This document shows positions 26,931-35,402 of a stretch of 64,000 nt of DNA, one piece after another. Each line of letters starts with the position of its first letter. The first letter of the stretch is position 1. The stretch lies in contig NZ_JAQYUS010000003.1 of the NCBI RefSeq assembly GCF_030686865.1, forward strand, positions 248,001 to 312,000, read 5' to 3'. The translations under genes were made by a program, and so were the position numbers. The notes under the pieces were generated by a model, which was not told the origin of the DNA, did not search any database, and saw only the letters and a program-made list of their open reading frames with translations. This DNA comes from Kaistella sp. SH40-3. Lineage in GTDB: Bacteria > Bacteroidota > Bacteroidia > Flavobacteriales > Weeksellaceae.

Positions 26931-27650
26931 TTACCATTTTGCCAAACGTTTCAGATACGCTTGCACCGTATTTTCAAGTCCCATATATAATGCCTCAGAA
27001 ATTAAAGCGTGACCAATAGAAACTTCTAAAAGGTTTGGAATCTGATCTGCAAAATATTTCAAATTTTCTAAACTTAAATCATGTCCGGCATTAACCCCTA
27101 GTCCATATTTCTCTGCTTCTAAAGCGGTTTCGATGTAAGGTTTAATCGCTTCTTCTTTATTTTTCGAATAATTAGTTGCGTAGGCTTCGGTGTACAATTC
27201 AATTCTATCAGCACCGGTTTCTTTGGCATATTTTACCATTTCTGGATTTGGATCCAAGAAAATAGAAGTTCGAATTCCGGCATTTTTAAATTCAGCAATT
27301 ACCAATTTTAAAAACTCCAAATTATATTCACAATCCCAACCAGCGTTAGATGTAATTGCGTCTTCACCATCTGGGACCAGCGTCACTTGCTCGGGTTTCA
27401 CTTCTAAAACCATATCGATAAAAGCACGATGTGGATTTCCTTCAATATTAAATTCGGTGTGAACCAAAGGTTTTAAATCATAAACATCTTTTCTGGTAAT
27501 ATGTCTTTGATCAGGTCTTGGATGAATGGTAATTCCCTGCGCACCAAATTCCTGCAACTTAATCGCCGCTTCGGTTACACTTGGTATTTCGCCACCTCTT
27601 GCATTTCTGATGGTTGCAATTTTATTAATATTTACACTAAGTTTTGTCAT
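26931..27650 (-). CDS. pdxJ: Pyridoxine 5'-phosphate synthase
   Basis: Condenses 1-deoxyxylulose 5-phosphate with 3-amino-2-oxopropyl phosphate to pyridoxine 5'-phosphate (DXP-dependent vitamin B6 route). 239 residues, TIM barrel: KLSVNINKIATIRNARGG at the N-terminus, IHPRPDQRHI, the VTLVPDGED strand, GADRIELYTEAYA and GLGVNAGHDLSLENL near the C-terminus, all family signatures. The start ATG lies 4 bases behind the MscS-like gene stop, so they share a transcript. Presence of PdxJ implies that DXP is made although isoprenoids come from mevalonate. Confidence 0.97.
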   Translation of the reverse strand: MTKLSVNINKIATIRNARGGEIPSVTEAAIKLQEFGAQGITIHPRPDQRHITRKDVYDLKPLVHTEFNIEGNPHRAFIDMVLEVKPEQVTLVPDGEDAITSNAGWDCEYNLEFLKLVIAEFKNAGIRTSIFLDPNPEMVKYAKETGADRIELYTEAYATNYSKNKEEAIKPYIETALEAEKYGLGVNAGHDLSLENLKYFADQIPNLLEVSIGHALISEALYMGLENTVQAYLKRLAKW

Positions 27651-27654
27651 TGTA

Positions 27655-28914
27655 TTATATTTTATTAAACTGCATAATTTCTAAATCAAATTCTTTGGAC
27701 GCTACCAAAAGATGATCAAAAATATCTGCCATAATCACTTCATAATTGGCCCACGCAGAATCGTTGGTGAAGCAGTAAATTTCTAAAGGCATGCCCTGTG
27801 GCGTGTTTTCCAGTTGTCTCACGATCAAAGTTCCACTCTGATCGATATGCTCACTTGCTTTAAGATAATTATAAGTATATTTTCTAAAAACACCAATATT
27901 CGTTAATTGTCGTCCATTAATTACGAGTTCTGAATTTTCAATGGTCAATCTTTCTTTAATAATTTCGTCTTTCTTTTTTTGAAGATAATCTGTTATCAAA
28001 TTAATTTTAGACAAACGATCTACTTCTTCTAAATTTAAAAATTTAAAGGAATTAATATTAAAGACAATTGATTTTTTAATCCGTCGGGTATTACTTTCCG
28101 ACATTACCTGAAGGTTTTTTATTTCAGTAGTCAAGAAATCGTACGTTGGAATGGTAGAGATTGTTTTATCAAAATTCTGAATTTTCGTGGTCAACAGATT
28201 TAAATCGATGATCGTTCCTTCTAAGTTATATTTCGGAATTCCAATCCAGTCACCGACTTTCAAGTTTTTTGAAGTAGCCACGTGAATTCCGGTAACAAAA
28301 CCCAAAATCGTATCCCGAAAAACCAAAACGATAACTGCAGTAATTGCTCCTAAACTTCCCACAATGGCAGAACCACTAATTCCAAAAATCACACAAATCG
28401 CCACTACTGAAGTAATGAAGATTCCAAAAATTTTCAAGGTTTGAGAAACTGCATTTAATGCGATAATCTTGTAATAATCTTGTTTAATTACAAAATAACT
28501 TCTGATTGCGGTTAAACCACGGAACAGCATTTTCGCAACTACGATGACCAATAATAAAGCAATTAAGCGTTCCAAAAAATCATAACTTTTCGGATGACGA
28601 TAGAAAAAAGATTCCAAAGAAAAACTCCCGACAAACAGCGCCATTAAATGGGAAATAGAGTTGGTTATTTTTGCAGCATAAACTGACTTTAAAATAGGAT
28701 ATTTCTCTCGGTCAAAAAATAATCTAAAAACCGTATTGATCAACAACCTAAAAAGAAAATCTACAACATAGATAATCCCAATAAAAAATATAAACTTAAA
28801 TAAAATCTGAAGGAGTAAAACCCAACCGTCTGGAAAATTTTGCCGAACGAAAACGTGAATATAATCGCTTATATTCTGCAGGAAATCTTTAGTATCATTG
28901 ATATCTTTATTCAT
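27655..28914 (-). CDS. MscS-type mechanosensitive ion channel family protein (YbdG-like)
   Basis: 419 residues: five predicted transmembrane helices in the first half, then the conserved MscS pore and beta domain: SAIVGSLGAITAVIVLVFRDTILGFVTGIHV (split here: SAIVGSLG..., VFRDTILGF) and KVGDWIGIPKYNLEGTIIDLNLLTTKI. The C-terminal soluble domain is of the larger YbdG/YnaI type. It opens on membrane tension and protects against osmotic downshock. ATG at 28914 chosen: a TATTTTTG box lies 5 bases before it, which rules out the start at 28971. Confidence 0.9.
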   Translation of the reverse strand: MNKDINDTKDFLQNISDYIHVFVRQNFPDGWVLLLQILFKFIFFIGIIYVVDFLFRLLINTVFRLFFDREKYPILKSVYAAKITNSISHLMALFVGSFSLESFFYRHPKSYDFLERLIALLLVIVVAKMLFRGLTAIRSYFVIKQDYYKIIALNAVSQTLKIFGIFITSVVAICVIFGISGSAIVGSLGAITAVIVLVFRDTILGFVTGIHVATSKNLKVGDWIGIPKYNLEGTIIDLNLLTTKIQNFDKTISTIPTYDFLTTEIKNLQVMSESNTRRIKKSIVFNINSFKFLNLEEVDRLSKINLITDYLQKKKDEIIKERLTIENSELVINGRQLTNIGVFRKYTYNYLKASEHIDQSGTLIVRQLENTPQGMPLEIYCFTNDSAWANYEVIMADIFDHLLVASKEFDLEIMQFNKI

Positions 28915-28919
28915 CTCAG

Positions 28920-28927
28920 CAAAAATA
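28920..28927 (-). promoter_or_regulatory. -7 promoter box of the MscS-pdxJ transcript
   Basis: TATTTTTG on the minus strand, consensus TAnnTTTG, 5 bases before the ATG at 28914. Confidence 0.55.
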
Positions 28928-28983
28928 AGAATTCTGTTTGTCTTTAGCAGATTAATAAGTACATTTAACAAAATTTAGTTGGT

Positions 28984-29469
28984 ATGGACACTACTTTAAT
29001 TCAAATCGTTAGTATAATATTATTGGTTGTCGGTATTTTAGGAACTTTCCTCCCTATTTTACCTGGCTTATTATTAAGTTTAGCAGGCTTACTTATTTAT
29101 AAATTCGGAACAGATGCGCCTTTATCAATGGTATTCATTTGGATTTTTGTAGGCCTAACTATTTTGTCTACCATTTTAAATTATGTCATTCCAGCCAGAA
29201 CCAATCGCAAATATGGCGGAACGCGCTGGGGAAGTGTCGGATCAGTTGTTGGAACATTGGTAGGATTATTTCTTATTCCAGTTCCTTTTGGATTTCTAAT
29301 AGGAATGTTTCTAGGCGTTTTCATTGGTGAATTATTGCACGACGCGTCCGACAAAAAGAAAGCTTGGAATTCTACTAAAGGTGCTCTTATAGGATTTCTC
29401 TATGGCACAGGATTTAATTTCATAGTCGGGTTGGCAATGTTTTTGGTAGTTTTAATCGATATGTTTTAA
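28984..29469 (+). CDS. DUF456 domain membrane protein
   Basis: 161 residues, about four transmembrane helices rich in Gly. The DUF456 signature is clear: VGILGTFLPILPGLLLSLAG in the first third and repeated GxxxG-type helices (GSVVGTLVGLFLIPVPFGFL, IGMFLGVFIGELL) in the middle. Function unknown. Divergent from the MscS-like gene, with only about 70 bp between the two starts, and followed after 11 bases by a lipoprotein gene. Confidence 0.92.
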   Translation: MDTTLIQIVSIILLVVGILGTFLPILPGLLLSLAGLLIYKFGTDAPLSMVFIWIFVGLTILSTILNYVIPARTNRKYGGTRWGSVGSVVGTLVGLFLIPVPFGFLIGMFLGVFIGELLHDASDKKKAWNSTKGALIGFLYGTGFNFIVGLAMFLVVLIDMF

Positions 29470-29480
29470 AAAATAAAATC

Positions 29481-29999
29481 ATGATTTACAGACTGCTAAT
29501 AAGTGCAATGACTATTTTTTCTTTGGCAAACTGTCAAAATCAAAATACAGCAAACTCCGCAAATTCAAACGAAAATACAACGGGGGAAACAACTCCAACT
29601 TCTCCTCAAAAAGAAATTATCTATTTAAAAGAGGGTCAAAACTTATATTTAAAGGAATATAAAATGAATGTCACTTTCAAAAAAATGATTGAAGACAGCC
29701 GTTGCCCAAAAGACGTGCAATGTGTCTGGGCAGGAAATGCCACGGCAGAAGTAGAGTTCATGGGAGTTTCTACCAGACCGATGGTTTTACAGTTCAGTAC
29801 CATGAACGACGCAAACAGAGGATACTTTACCAAACAGAACTTCAACGGCTACACGATTTCATTGGTTGAAGTAAGTCCAGAAACAACTTCTGGAAAAGGA
29901 TTTAAAGATCTTCAGGGAAGTTATAAAATTGGTCTTCGATTTGAAAAAGCAACTGAAGAAAATCCTTCAACACAACGCGGCGGAGTTACCACGAAATAG
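29481..29999 (+). CDS. Putative lipoprotein with DSRCP...CVWAG motif
   Basis: 172 residues. Signal peptide II with lipobox LANC (Cys near residue 18) followed by a Asn/Ser/Thr-rich linker, then a beta-rich domain with DSRCPKDVQCVWAGNA, whose two cysteines likely form a disulfide. This Cys-Pro/CVWAG motif is common in small Bacteroidetes lipoproteins of unknown function. Probably in the outer or inner membrane facing the periplasm. Its 3' end overlaps the convergent ung gene by 14 bases. Co-transcribed with DUF456 (11-base gap). Confidence 0.85.
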   Translation: MIYRLLISAMTIFSLANCQNQNTANSANSNENTTGETTPTSPQKEIIYLKEGQNLYLKEYKMNVTFKKMIEDSRCPKDVQCVWAGNATAEVEFMGVSTRPMVLQFSTMNDANRGYFTKQNFNGYTISLVEVSPETTSGKGFKDLQGSYKIGLRFEKATEENPSTQRGGVTTK

Positions 30000-30627
30000 T
30001 TTCTTTATTTTTTGATTTTAAATAATCATTAATCTGAGAAAAAGGTCTGCTTCCGTAAAATCCACGATAAACAGAAAACGGCGATGGATGTGCCGATTTA
30101 ATTATAAAATGTTTTGTCTCGTCAATCAGCGAGACTTTTTTTTGTGCAAAAGCTCCCCATAAAACAAAGACTACATTTTCTTTTTTATCTGAAATTTCTT
30201 TAATAATGAAATCGGTGAATTTCTCCCATCCTAAATCTTTATGAGAATTTGGTGAATGTGCTTTCACAGTTAAGGTTGCGTTTAAAAGTAAAACACCTTG
30301 CTCTGCCCAATCATCCAACTCTTTTCGGGATCTTTCGATTCCTAAATCATCTTTTAATTCCTTAAAAATATTTTTTAAAGAAGGAGGCGATTTTACTTTT
30401 TCAGAAACAGAAAAACACAATCCATTTGCCTGATCATCGTTATGATAAGGATCCTGACCAATAATCACCACTTTTACATTTTCAAAAGGCGTTAAATCCA
30501 ACGCACGAAAAATCTGTCCTTTTGGTGGAAAACATTTTTCGGTAGAATATTCCTCTTCTACTTTTTGCCAAAGGTTTTTGAAGTATTCTGTGTTTTTTAT
30601 CGGCGAAAGAATTTCAGTGCAAGTCAT
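29986..30627 (-). CDS. ung: Uracil-DNA glycosylase
   Basis: Family 1 UDG that removes uracil from DNA at the start of base-excision repair. 213 residues: catalytic motif VVIIGQDPYHNDDQANGLCFSV (water-activating Asp in GQDPYH), SPPSLKNIFKELKDDLG, LLLNATLTV, VFVLWGAFAQKK and the C-terminal HPSPFSVYRGFYGSRPFS (catalytic His and minor-groove loop). The family usually has HPSPLSA.RGF, so this is near consensus. The C-terminal codons overlap the end of the convergent lipoprotein gene. Confidence 0.96.
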   Translation of the reverse strand: MTCTEILSPIKNTEYFKNLWQKVEEEYSTEKCFPPKGQIFRALDLTPFENVKVVIIGQDPYHNDDQANGLCFSVSEKVKSPPSLKNIFKELKDDLGIERSRKELDDWAEQGVLLLNATLTVKAHSPNSHKDLGWEKFTDFIIKEISDKKENVVFVLWGAFAQKKVSLIDETKHFIIKSAHPSPFSVYRGFYGSRPFSQINDYLKSKNKETISW

Positions 30628-30644
30628 CGTAATGGTTTGATTAT

Positions 30645-31151
30645 TTAAATAGTGTTTAATTCAAAAATAAGATTTTCCGGATACTTTTCGTCACGGCGAT
30701 TTTCATTTAAAGCAAACTTTGATTTCTGAAGTAATTTTATGGAATTCAAATTATTTTTATGGGTGAAAGCTTCTATCTTTTTTAAATTTAAAACTTTAAA
30801 ACCATAAGTTAAAATACAGTTTACCGCTTCCGACATGATTCCTTTTCCGTGATATTCTGGAAGTAATTCGTAACCTAATTCAGCAACAGTTCGATCTTCT
30901 GAAAAATTCCAAAGGCAAATTGTTCCTAATAATTTTGGATGATGTTGAAGAGCAATTCCTAAAAAGACGATTTCATTATTCGCTGATTTTCTTTTGATAT
31001 TTAAAATAAACTCTAACGCTTCAAAAGAATGTTTCGGTGGATTACGGTGAAGGAATTGATTAATTTCAACGTTACTTCTAATGTTCAAAATCTCACTGGC
31101 ATCGTATTCTGTGATTGTTCTTAAAATTAATCGTTCCGTAGAAAACTTCAT
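30645..31151 (-). CDS. GNAT family N-acetyltransferase (RimJ/RimL-like)
   Basis: 168 residues with the acetyl-CoA fold: TERLILRTITEYDASEIL at the N-terminus, AELGYELLPEYHGKGIMSEA (the Q/RxxGxG/A-type pyrophosphate loop reads YHGKGIMSEA) and LKKIEAFTHKNNLNSIKLL (typical RimJ/L motif B) before KSKFALNE. These enzymes acetylate N-termini of ribosomal proteins or small amines; the substrate is unknown. Lies 17 bp upstream of ung on the same strand. Confidence 0.92.
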   Translation of the reverse strand: MKFSTERLILRTITEYDASEILNIRSNVEINQFLHRNPPKHSFEALEFILNIKRKSANNEIVFLGIALQHHPKLLGTICLWNFSEDRTVAELGYELLPEYHGKGIMSEAVNCILTYGFKVLNLKKIEAFTHKNNLNSIKLLQKSKFALNENRRDEKYPENLIFELNTI

Positions 31152-31180
31152 CTTTCAAAGATAGAAATTTGATTCTTTTC

Positions 31181-31216
31181 ACGCAAAGACGCAAAGATTT
31201 ACGCAAAGATGCAGAG
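31181..31216. repeat. Three ACGCAAAGA repeats upstream of the GNAT gene
   Basis: ACGCAAAG(A) occurs at 31181, 31189 and 31201, 30-55 bp before the GNAT start. Similar CACAAAG repeats stand before the genes starting at 1222 and 3940. Their meaning is unknown; on the minus strand they read as TTTGCGT units that resemble -33 elements. Confidence 0.5.
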
Positions 31217-31333
31217 CGAATAATTTTAAAGCAGCAGATCTACTTTGAACTAAAAAAATATAAAAATCATATTCCAACTGCCACATTCTCAAATAACTCC
31301 TACTCAAATTATCTCATTCTCAAATTAACTCAC

Positions 31334-31341
31334 TAAATTTG
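31334..31341 (+). promoter_or_regulatory. -7 promoter box of mutS2
   Basis: TAAATTTG, an exact consensus, ending 3 bases before the GTG at 31345. The TTG at 31339 lies inside the box and so cannot be the start. Confidence 0.6.
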
Positions 31342-31344
31342 CGC

Positions 31345-33495
31345 GTGCATATACAAAAAGAAGATTTAAACGAACTTGAGTTTCCCGAATTATTAGCGGA
31401 GATTTCCCCTTTTGCCTTTTCGAAAAAAACCGCAGATCGAATTGCAGCAATTCGTCCATTTGATATTGATGAAGCCGAACTTTCCTTAAAGAAAGTCGCT
31501 GAATATGTATCGAGTTTTGAAAGTGATAACGCAATTCCATTTAGTGAATTTGAAGATATTGACGAGGAGTTAAAACTCATGTTGATTGAAAATTTCAGAT
31601 TAGACAATGCGTCTTTCCTCAAAATAAAAAGTTTGACGGAGCAAATCGCGAGACTTCAAAAATTTTATCCAGTTCATGAACATTTATTTATTCATCTGAA
31701 TAACGATGTTAAAGATTTAGAATATCGAAAAGAAATCGTTGACAAAATCGACAAAGTATTCAACCGTTTTGGAGAAGTAAAAAGTGATTCTTCACCCATT
31801 CTGAAAGCATTAAGACATGATATTTCTCACGCGAGAAAAGCGATTCAGGAGAATTTTAACCGAGCCTTAACTGCTCTTACCAATACTGATTATTTAGATG
31901 ATATTCGAGAAAGTATTGTTGATGATCAAAGGGTTTTGGCCGTAAAATCGGGATATAAAAAGCGTGTTCCAGGAAGGGTTTTAGGACTTTCAAAAACAGG
32001 TTCCATTACTTACATTCAACCGGAATCTGTTGTAAAACATCAGTTTAAATTAAGAGAAGATATTGAAGAGGAAAAGAAAGAAGTTGATAAAATTCTTCGA
32101 AAACTCACCTTTGAAATCTCCGAATTTCAACCTCAATTGTATTCTTATCAAAAGTATATTTTTGATTTAGATATCACGAGAGCAAAAGCAAAATTCGCAG
32201 AAAAGATTGGTGGTATTTTACCTAAAATCAATCGCCATAGAACATTGCGACTATTTAATGCTTTTCATCCTTTGTTGCTGATTAGAAATCAAGTAAAGAA
32301 GAAAAAGATATTTCCACAAACTTTAACATTAACTGAACAGAATCGGATTCTCTGTATTTCCGGACCAAATGCGGGTGGAAAATCAATTACTTTAAAAACA
32401 GTTGGATTACTGCAATTGATGATTCAGAGTGGGATTTTGGTTCCTGTTCATCCGAAATCTGAAATGTTTTTCTTTGAAAAATTAATGACCGATATCGGTG
32501 ACAATCAATCGATTGAAAATCATCTTTCGACCTATTCTTCCCGATTGAAGAAAATGTCAAAAATTATTCGGGAAGCCGATTCAAAAACATTATTGCTCAT
32601 CGATGAATTCGGAACGGGTTCTGATCCGGAATTGGGTGGGGCTCTCGCCGAAAGTTTCCTGGAGTTTTTCTACGATAAAAAAAGTTTTTCGATTATAACG
32701 ACGCATTACACCAACATTAAATTAGTCATTGAGCAACTTCCGCATGCAACAAATGCTGCGATGCTTTTTGATGAAAATTCGCTTGAACCGCTTTATAAAT
32801 TGGAAGTAGGGCAAGCCGGAAGTTCATTTACTTTTGAAGTTGCGGAGAAAAATAAAATTCCAAAATTCATTATTGAATCTGCGAAAAAGAAAGTCGAACA
32901 CGATATCATTAACCTCGATAAAACGATTGTAAAATTACAGCAGGAAAAATTTGAAGTTGAAAAATTGAAAACAGATTTAACAGAAAAAAGAGATTCCACT
33001 CAAAATAAAAAGGAGAATCTGGAAAAACTGAATGATCAACTGGAGCAAAAACTCTTTAATTTTCAAAAACTCTACGAAGACGAACACCGCAAATTACAGT
33101 TTGGGAATAAGATTGAAGCCTTCATCGATTCTTATGTGAAAGGGAAATCGAGGAAATTAGTGGTTGCTGATTTCGTGAAAATTCTGGAGCAGGAAAAATT
33201 CCGAAAACTAGGTTCTGATAAAGATGAAACCAAACGATTACAAGTTGTAAAACGCAAGATAACGCAGCAATTAAAGAAAGTTGATGTTCAGGAAAAGATT
33301 GTAGAAACCAATGAAAAACTGGAAGACAAACGTCAAAAAGAACGCGCCGTTTGGATGAAAATTGGACAACGTGTTAGAATTCCTGGATCGACAAGTGTCG
33401 GAACGATTGAAAAAATTGAGAAGAATGGAAAAGTTTCTGTGAATTATGGAACGTTTAAAACCCAGATTAGCGGTGATGAACTGGAGCGGATTTAA
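31345..33495 (+). CDS. mutS2: MutS2-type DNA mismatch-repair-like ATPase without Smr domain
   Basis: 716 residues. The MutS core/lever helices (about 30-290), then the ABC-type ATPase: Walker A SGPNAGGKSITLKT (about 334-347), ST..SRLKKM signature and Walker B LLIDEFGTGSDP, followed by a long coiled coil (about 515-665) and a small beta domain (IGQRVRIPGSTSVGTIEKI). MutS2 acts on recombination intermediates and collided ribosomes in other bacteria. The usual C-terminal Smr nuclease domain (HxxxxHGxG) is absent; the protein stops right after the KOW-like part. GTG at 31345 is chosen from the promoter position; a leaderless mRNA is predicted. Confidence 0.9.
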   Translation: MHIQKEDLNELEFPELLAEISPFAFSKKTADRIAAIRPFDIDEAELSLKKVAEYVSSFESDNAIPFSEFEDIDEELKLMLIENFRLDNASFLKIKSLTEQIARLQKFYPVHEHLFIHLNNDVKDLEYRKEIVDKIDKVFNRFGEVKSDSSPILKALRHDISHARKAIQENFNRALTALTNTDYLDDIRESIVDDQRVLAVKSGYKKRVPGRVLGLSKTGSITYIQPESVVKHQFKLREDIEEEKKEVDKILRKLTFEISEFQPQLYSYQKYIFDLDITRAKAKFAEKIGGILPKINRHRTLRLFNAFHPLLLIRNQVKKKKIFPQTLTLTEQNRILCISGPNAGGKSITLKTVGLLQLMIQSGILVPVHPKSEMFFFEKLMTDIGDNQSIENHLSTYSSRLKKMSKIIREADSKTLLLIDEFGTGSDPELGGALAESFLEFFYDKKSFSIITTHYTNIKLVIEQLPHATNAAMLFDENSLEPLYKLEVGQAGSSFTFEVAEKNKIPKFIIESAKKKVEHDIINLDKTIVKLQQEKFEVEKLKTDLTEKRDSTQNKKENLEKLNDQLEQKLFNFQKLYEDEHRKLQFGNKIEAFIDSYVKGKSRKLVVADFVKILEQEKFRKLGSDKDETKRLQVVKRKITQQLKKVDVQEKIVETNEKLEDKRQKERAVWMKIGQRVRIPGSTSVGTIEKIEKNGKVSVNYGTFKTQISGDELERI

Positions 33496-33544
33496 GGAAA
33501 CTTTAAATGATGGATTTTAGATTTTAAATTTCAGAAAACTTAAA

Positions 33545-33587
33545 AAAAACAATGCGAGATTTATTGATAATCTCGCATTTTTTATTT
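33545..33587. terminator. Bidirectional terminator between mutS2 and the HD gene
   Basis: 11-bp stem AATGCGAGATT / AATCTCGCATT with a 7-nt loop, A8 on the left and T-rich on the right, between convergent genes. Confidence 0.9.
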
Positions 33588-33601
33588 CTATTATAAAAGC
33601 T

Positions 33602-34192
33602 TTATTCAACCAACTTTCCTTCATCCAAAGCTTTCTTCAACAAAACATCAAACGCTTCACCCATTTCATCGGACGCTCTTTTTACGGCTTTACCCACTAT
33701 ATTTTCGACTTGGTTTACATTGACATCGGCTTCTGTCCAACTTTTAGCAGAACCGTACACATTTAATAAAAATGGTATAATGCGATCCACTGCGCAAGCA
33801 AAAATTGCGTCGGGCGTTTCTTCGGCTTCGAACTCAATCCAAAGATTTAGAAATTCGGAACTTAAAGGTTCATCTAAAATACCGAAAGTCTTTTTTGCTG
33901 CAGCTAATTCTCGTTCATATTTACCGGTCATTGCGCTTTCATCAAAAATAAAAGTATCTCCTGCTTCTATTTCTACTACATCGTGAATAGAAAGCATCCT
34001 AATCACTCTTAAAAGATCGATCTTATCTTTCTGTTTTGCATAAGGCAAAAGGATCTGGGCAAAAACCACAATTTGCCAACTGTGTTCTGCCGTATTTTCT
34101 CTGCGCGAATCATCGAGGTTAAAGTTTCTTCGGTTCACACTCTTCAATGCATCTAAAGCGAGAATGAATTGTATTTCTTTTTCTAAAATCAT
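33602..34192 (-). CDS. HD domain-containing phosphohydrolase (YfbR-like)
   Basis: 196 residues. Metal-binding HD motifs: ENTAEHSWQIVVFA (His), MLSIHDVVEIEAGD (the His-Asp pair) and a later conserved Asp near CAVDRIIPFL. The layout matches YfbR/HDDC2 5'-deoxynucleotidases, which remove phosphate from dNMPs. An imperfect -7 box (GAAATTTG) ends 4 bases before the ATG at 34192. Confidence 0.9.
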   Translation of the reverse strand: MILEKEIQFILALDALKSVNRRNFNLDDSRRENTAEHSWQIVVFAQILLPYAKQKDKIDLLRVIRMLSIHDVVEIEAGDTFIFDESAMTGKYERELAAAKKTFGILDEPLSSEFLNLWIEFEAEETPDAIFACAVDRIIPFLLNVYGSAKSWTEADVNVNQVENIVGKAVKRASDEMGEAFDVLLKKALDEGKLVE

Positions 34193-34317
34193 GTGGCAAA
34201 TTTCGTAAAAAAAGAGGAGAAGTAAATTTCATAATGAAGAAGTAGCAAAGATCTTTTAGAAATTACTTGTTCATTAATATTACTTGATAAATGAATCTTG
34301 TGAACAGAAATTTATTT

Positions 34318-34890
34318 TTAATCATTTTTCTGCAAAACTTCAATATGTTCGGGTAAGATTGAATTTTTCAAATTAGGATTTTCAAATTTATAAACGCTTA
34401 AAACGCCAGACTGCTCGTAATAGGCATGTTCAACTTCTGATAAAAATTTTATTCCTTGCTGTCTTAAAAGCATATAAACTTCATTTTCATCAATATCGTC
34501 TTCGGTAAAATTGTGTTTTAAAAGTTGACCGTTTTCTACCAGTTTCATTACTTTTGGATCCGTTACTTTTCTAACAGATTCATATTTAATTCCAACATAA
34601 ACATATAATTTCTGAAAGGCCGCAATTAAAGTAATTACCGTAATCGGAATTGAAAGCGGAATATCTGGATAAAACATGGCATCACCCACGGCACTTCCCA
34701 TGGCTACGATTAATAAAACATCGGCACTACCCAAACCACCGACGACACGTTTACCAATCCATCGAATCATAAAAATGGTATACCCCATAATAATGATGAC
34801 ACGTAAGACGATTTCGAAATAAATGGTAAGGGTAAAATCACCAAAGAGCATTTTCCAGAAATCAAAGGTATATTCACTGGCTTCAATCAT
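34318..34890 (-). CDS. DUF421 (YetF-like) membrane protein
   Basis: 190 residues: three transmembrane helices (about 15-35, 45-62, 68-90), then a cytosolic alpha-beta domain with the DUF421 landmarks GKRVVGGLGSADVLLIVAMGSAVGD, KVMKLVENGQLLKHN and VYMLLRQQGI. YetF-type proteins help hold membrane structure in spores in Bacillus; the role here is unknown. ATG at 34890 chosen (MIEASEYTF), as the 16 residues upstream in frame are hydrophobic in a way relatives lack. Confidence 0.88.
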   Translation of the reverse strand: MIEASEYTFDFWKMLFGDFTLTIYFEIVLRVIIIMGYTIFMIRWIGKRVVGGLGSADVLLIVAMGSAVGDAMFYPDIPLSIPITVITLIAAFQKLYVYVGIKYESVRKVTDPKVMKLVENGQLLKHNFTEDDIDENEVYMLLRQQGIKFLSEVEHAYYEQSGVLSVYKFENPNLKNSILPEHIEVLQKND

Positions 34891-35193
34891 GGCATTAAAA
34901 TTTAGGTTAGTAATTGTGCTAAAAAATAATATCATCAAATATTAAGCAAAAAGATCATTGGTTTATAAACTTAATTCGTTTTTTCTTCGTCAAAGATGAT
35001 TTGCAAGAGTTGAACAATCCACTTGAACTAGAAAATAAATCATAAATGAAAAATTACAAGTCTTAAATTGGACTAAACTTAAAATTAATAAACTCTACAG
35101 AAACTTTAAAATAAACATCAAATTAATCTTGCAGATTACTAAATTTTCAAATCAATGTGGGAGTATTGTGGGAATTTTCTGTACAAAAAGAAC
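34891..35193. other. Intergenic region without recognised gene
   Basis: About 300 AT-rich bases between the DUF421 gene and the tRNA terminator. I see no good ORF and no clear repeat here. Confidence 0.5.
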
Positions 35194-35236
35194 ATAAAAA
35201 AAGCGCTTAGTTTTGAAACTAAACGCTTTACCTTTT
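35194..35236 (-). terminator. Terminator of tRNA-Phe
   Basis: Stem AAAGCGTTTAGT / ACTAAGCGCTTT around a 6-nt loop (35200-35229), with T7 following on the minus strand (35199-35194 read as TTTTTATG). Confidence 0.8.
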
Positions 35237-35244
35237 TTAAAAAG

Positions 35245-35317
35245 TGGTCTCTCCAGGAATCGAACCAGGGACACATGGATTTTCAATCCATTGCTCTACC
35301 AACTGAGCTAAGAGACC
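35245..35317 (-). tRNA. tRNA-Phe (GAA)
   Basis: On the minus strand: acceptor stem GGTCTCT / AGAGACC with discriminator A, D-loop TTAGCTCAGTTGGTAGAGC, anticodon arm GGATT-GAA-AATCC, variable loop and T-arm CTGGTTCGATTCCTG. The 73-nt cloverleaf is complete; CCA is not encoded. Anticodon GAA gives Phe. It has its own promoter upstream. Confidence 0.97.
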
Positions 35318-35336
35318 TTTCGTTAATTGAGTGGTG

Positions 35337-35368
35337 CAAAAGTAACAACTTTATCCTTATGATACAAA
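35337..35368 (-). promoter_or_regulatory. Promoter of tRNA-Phe
   Basis: On the minus strand TTTG (35365-35368), 20 bases, then TACTTTTG (35337-35344): a full Bacteroidetes promoter. The transcript starts about 15 bases before the mature tRNA. Confidence 0.8.
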
Positions 35369-35402
35369 TGAAATCCAAATTTTTTCTTAAAAAAAACCAA
35401 TA

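Noticed and set aside
26931-27650. Conflict between PdxJ (needs DXP) and the mevalonate decarboxylase
   Set aside because: Not a contradiction: DXP synthase can be kept for vitamin B6 and thiamine while isoprenoids come from mevalonate.
31173-31216. ACGCAAAGA repeats as a CRISPR-like array
   Set aside because: Units are only 8-9 bp with spacers of 0-3 bp; no CRISPR repeat length and no cas genes.
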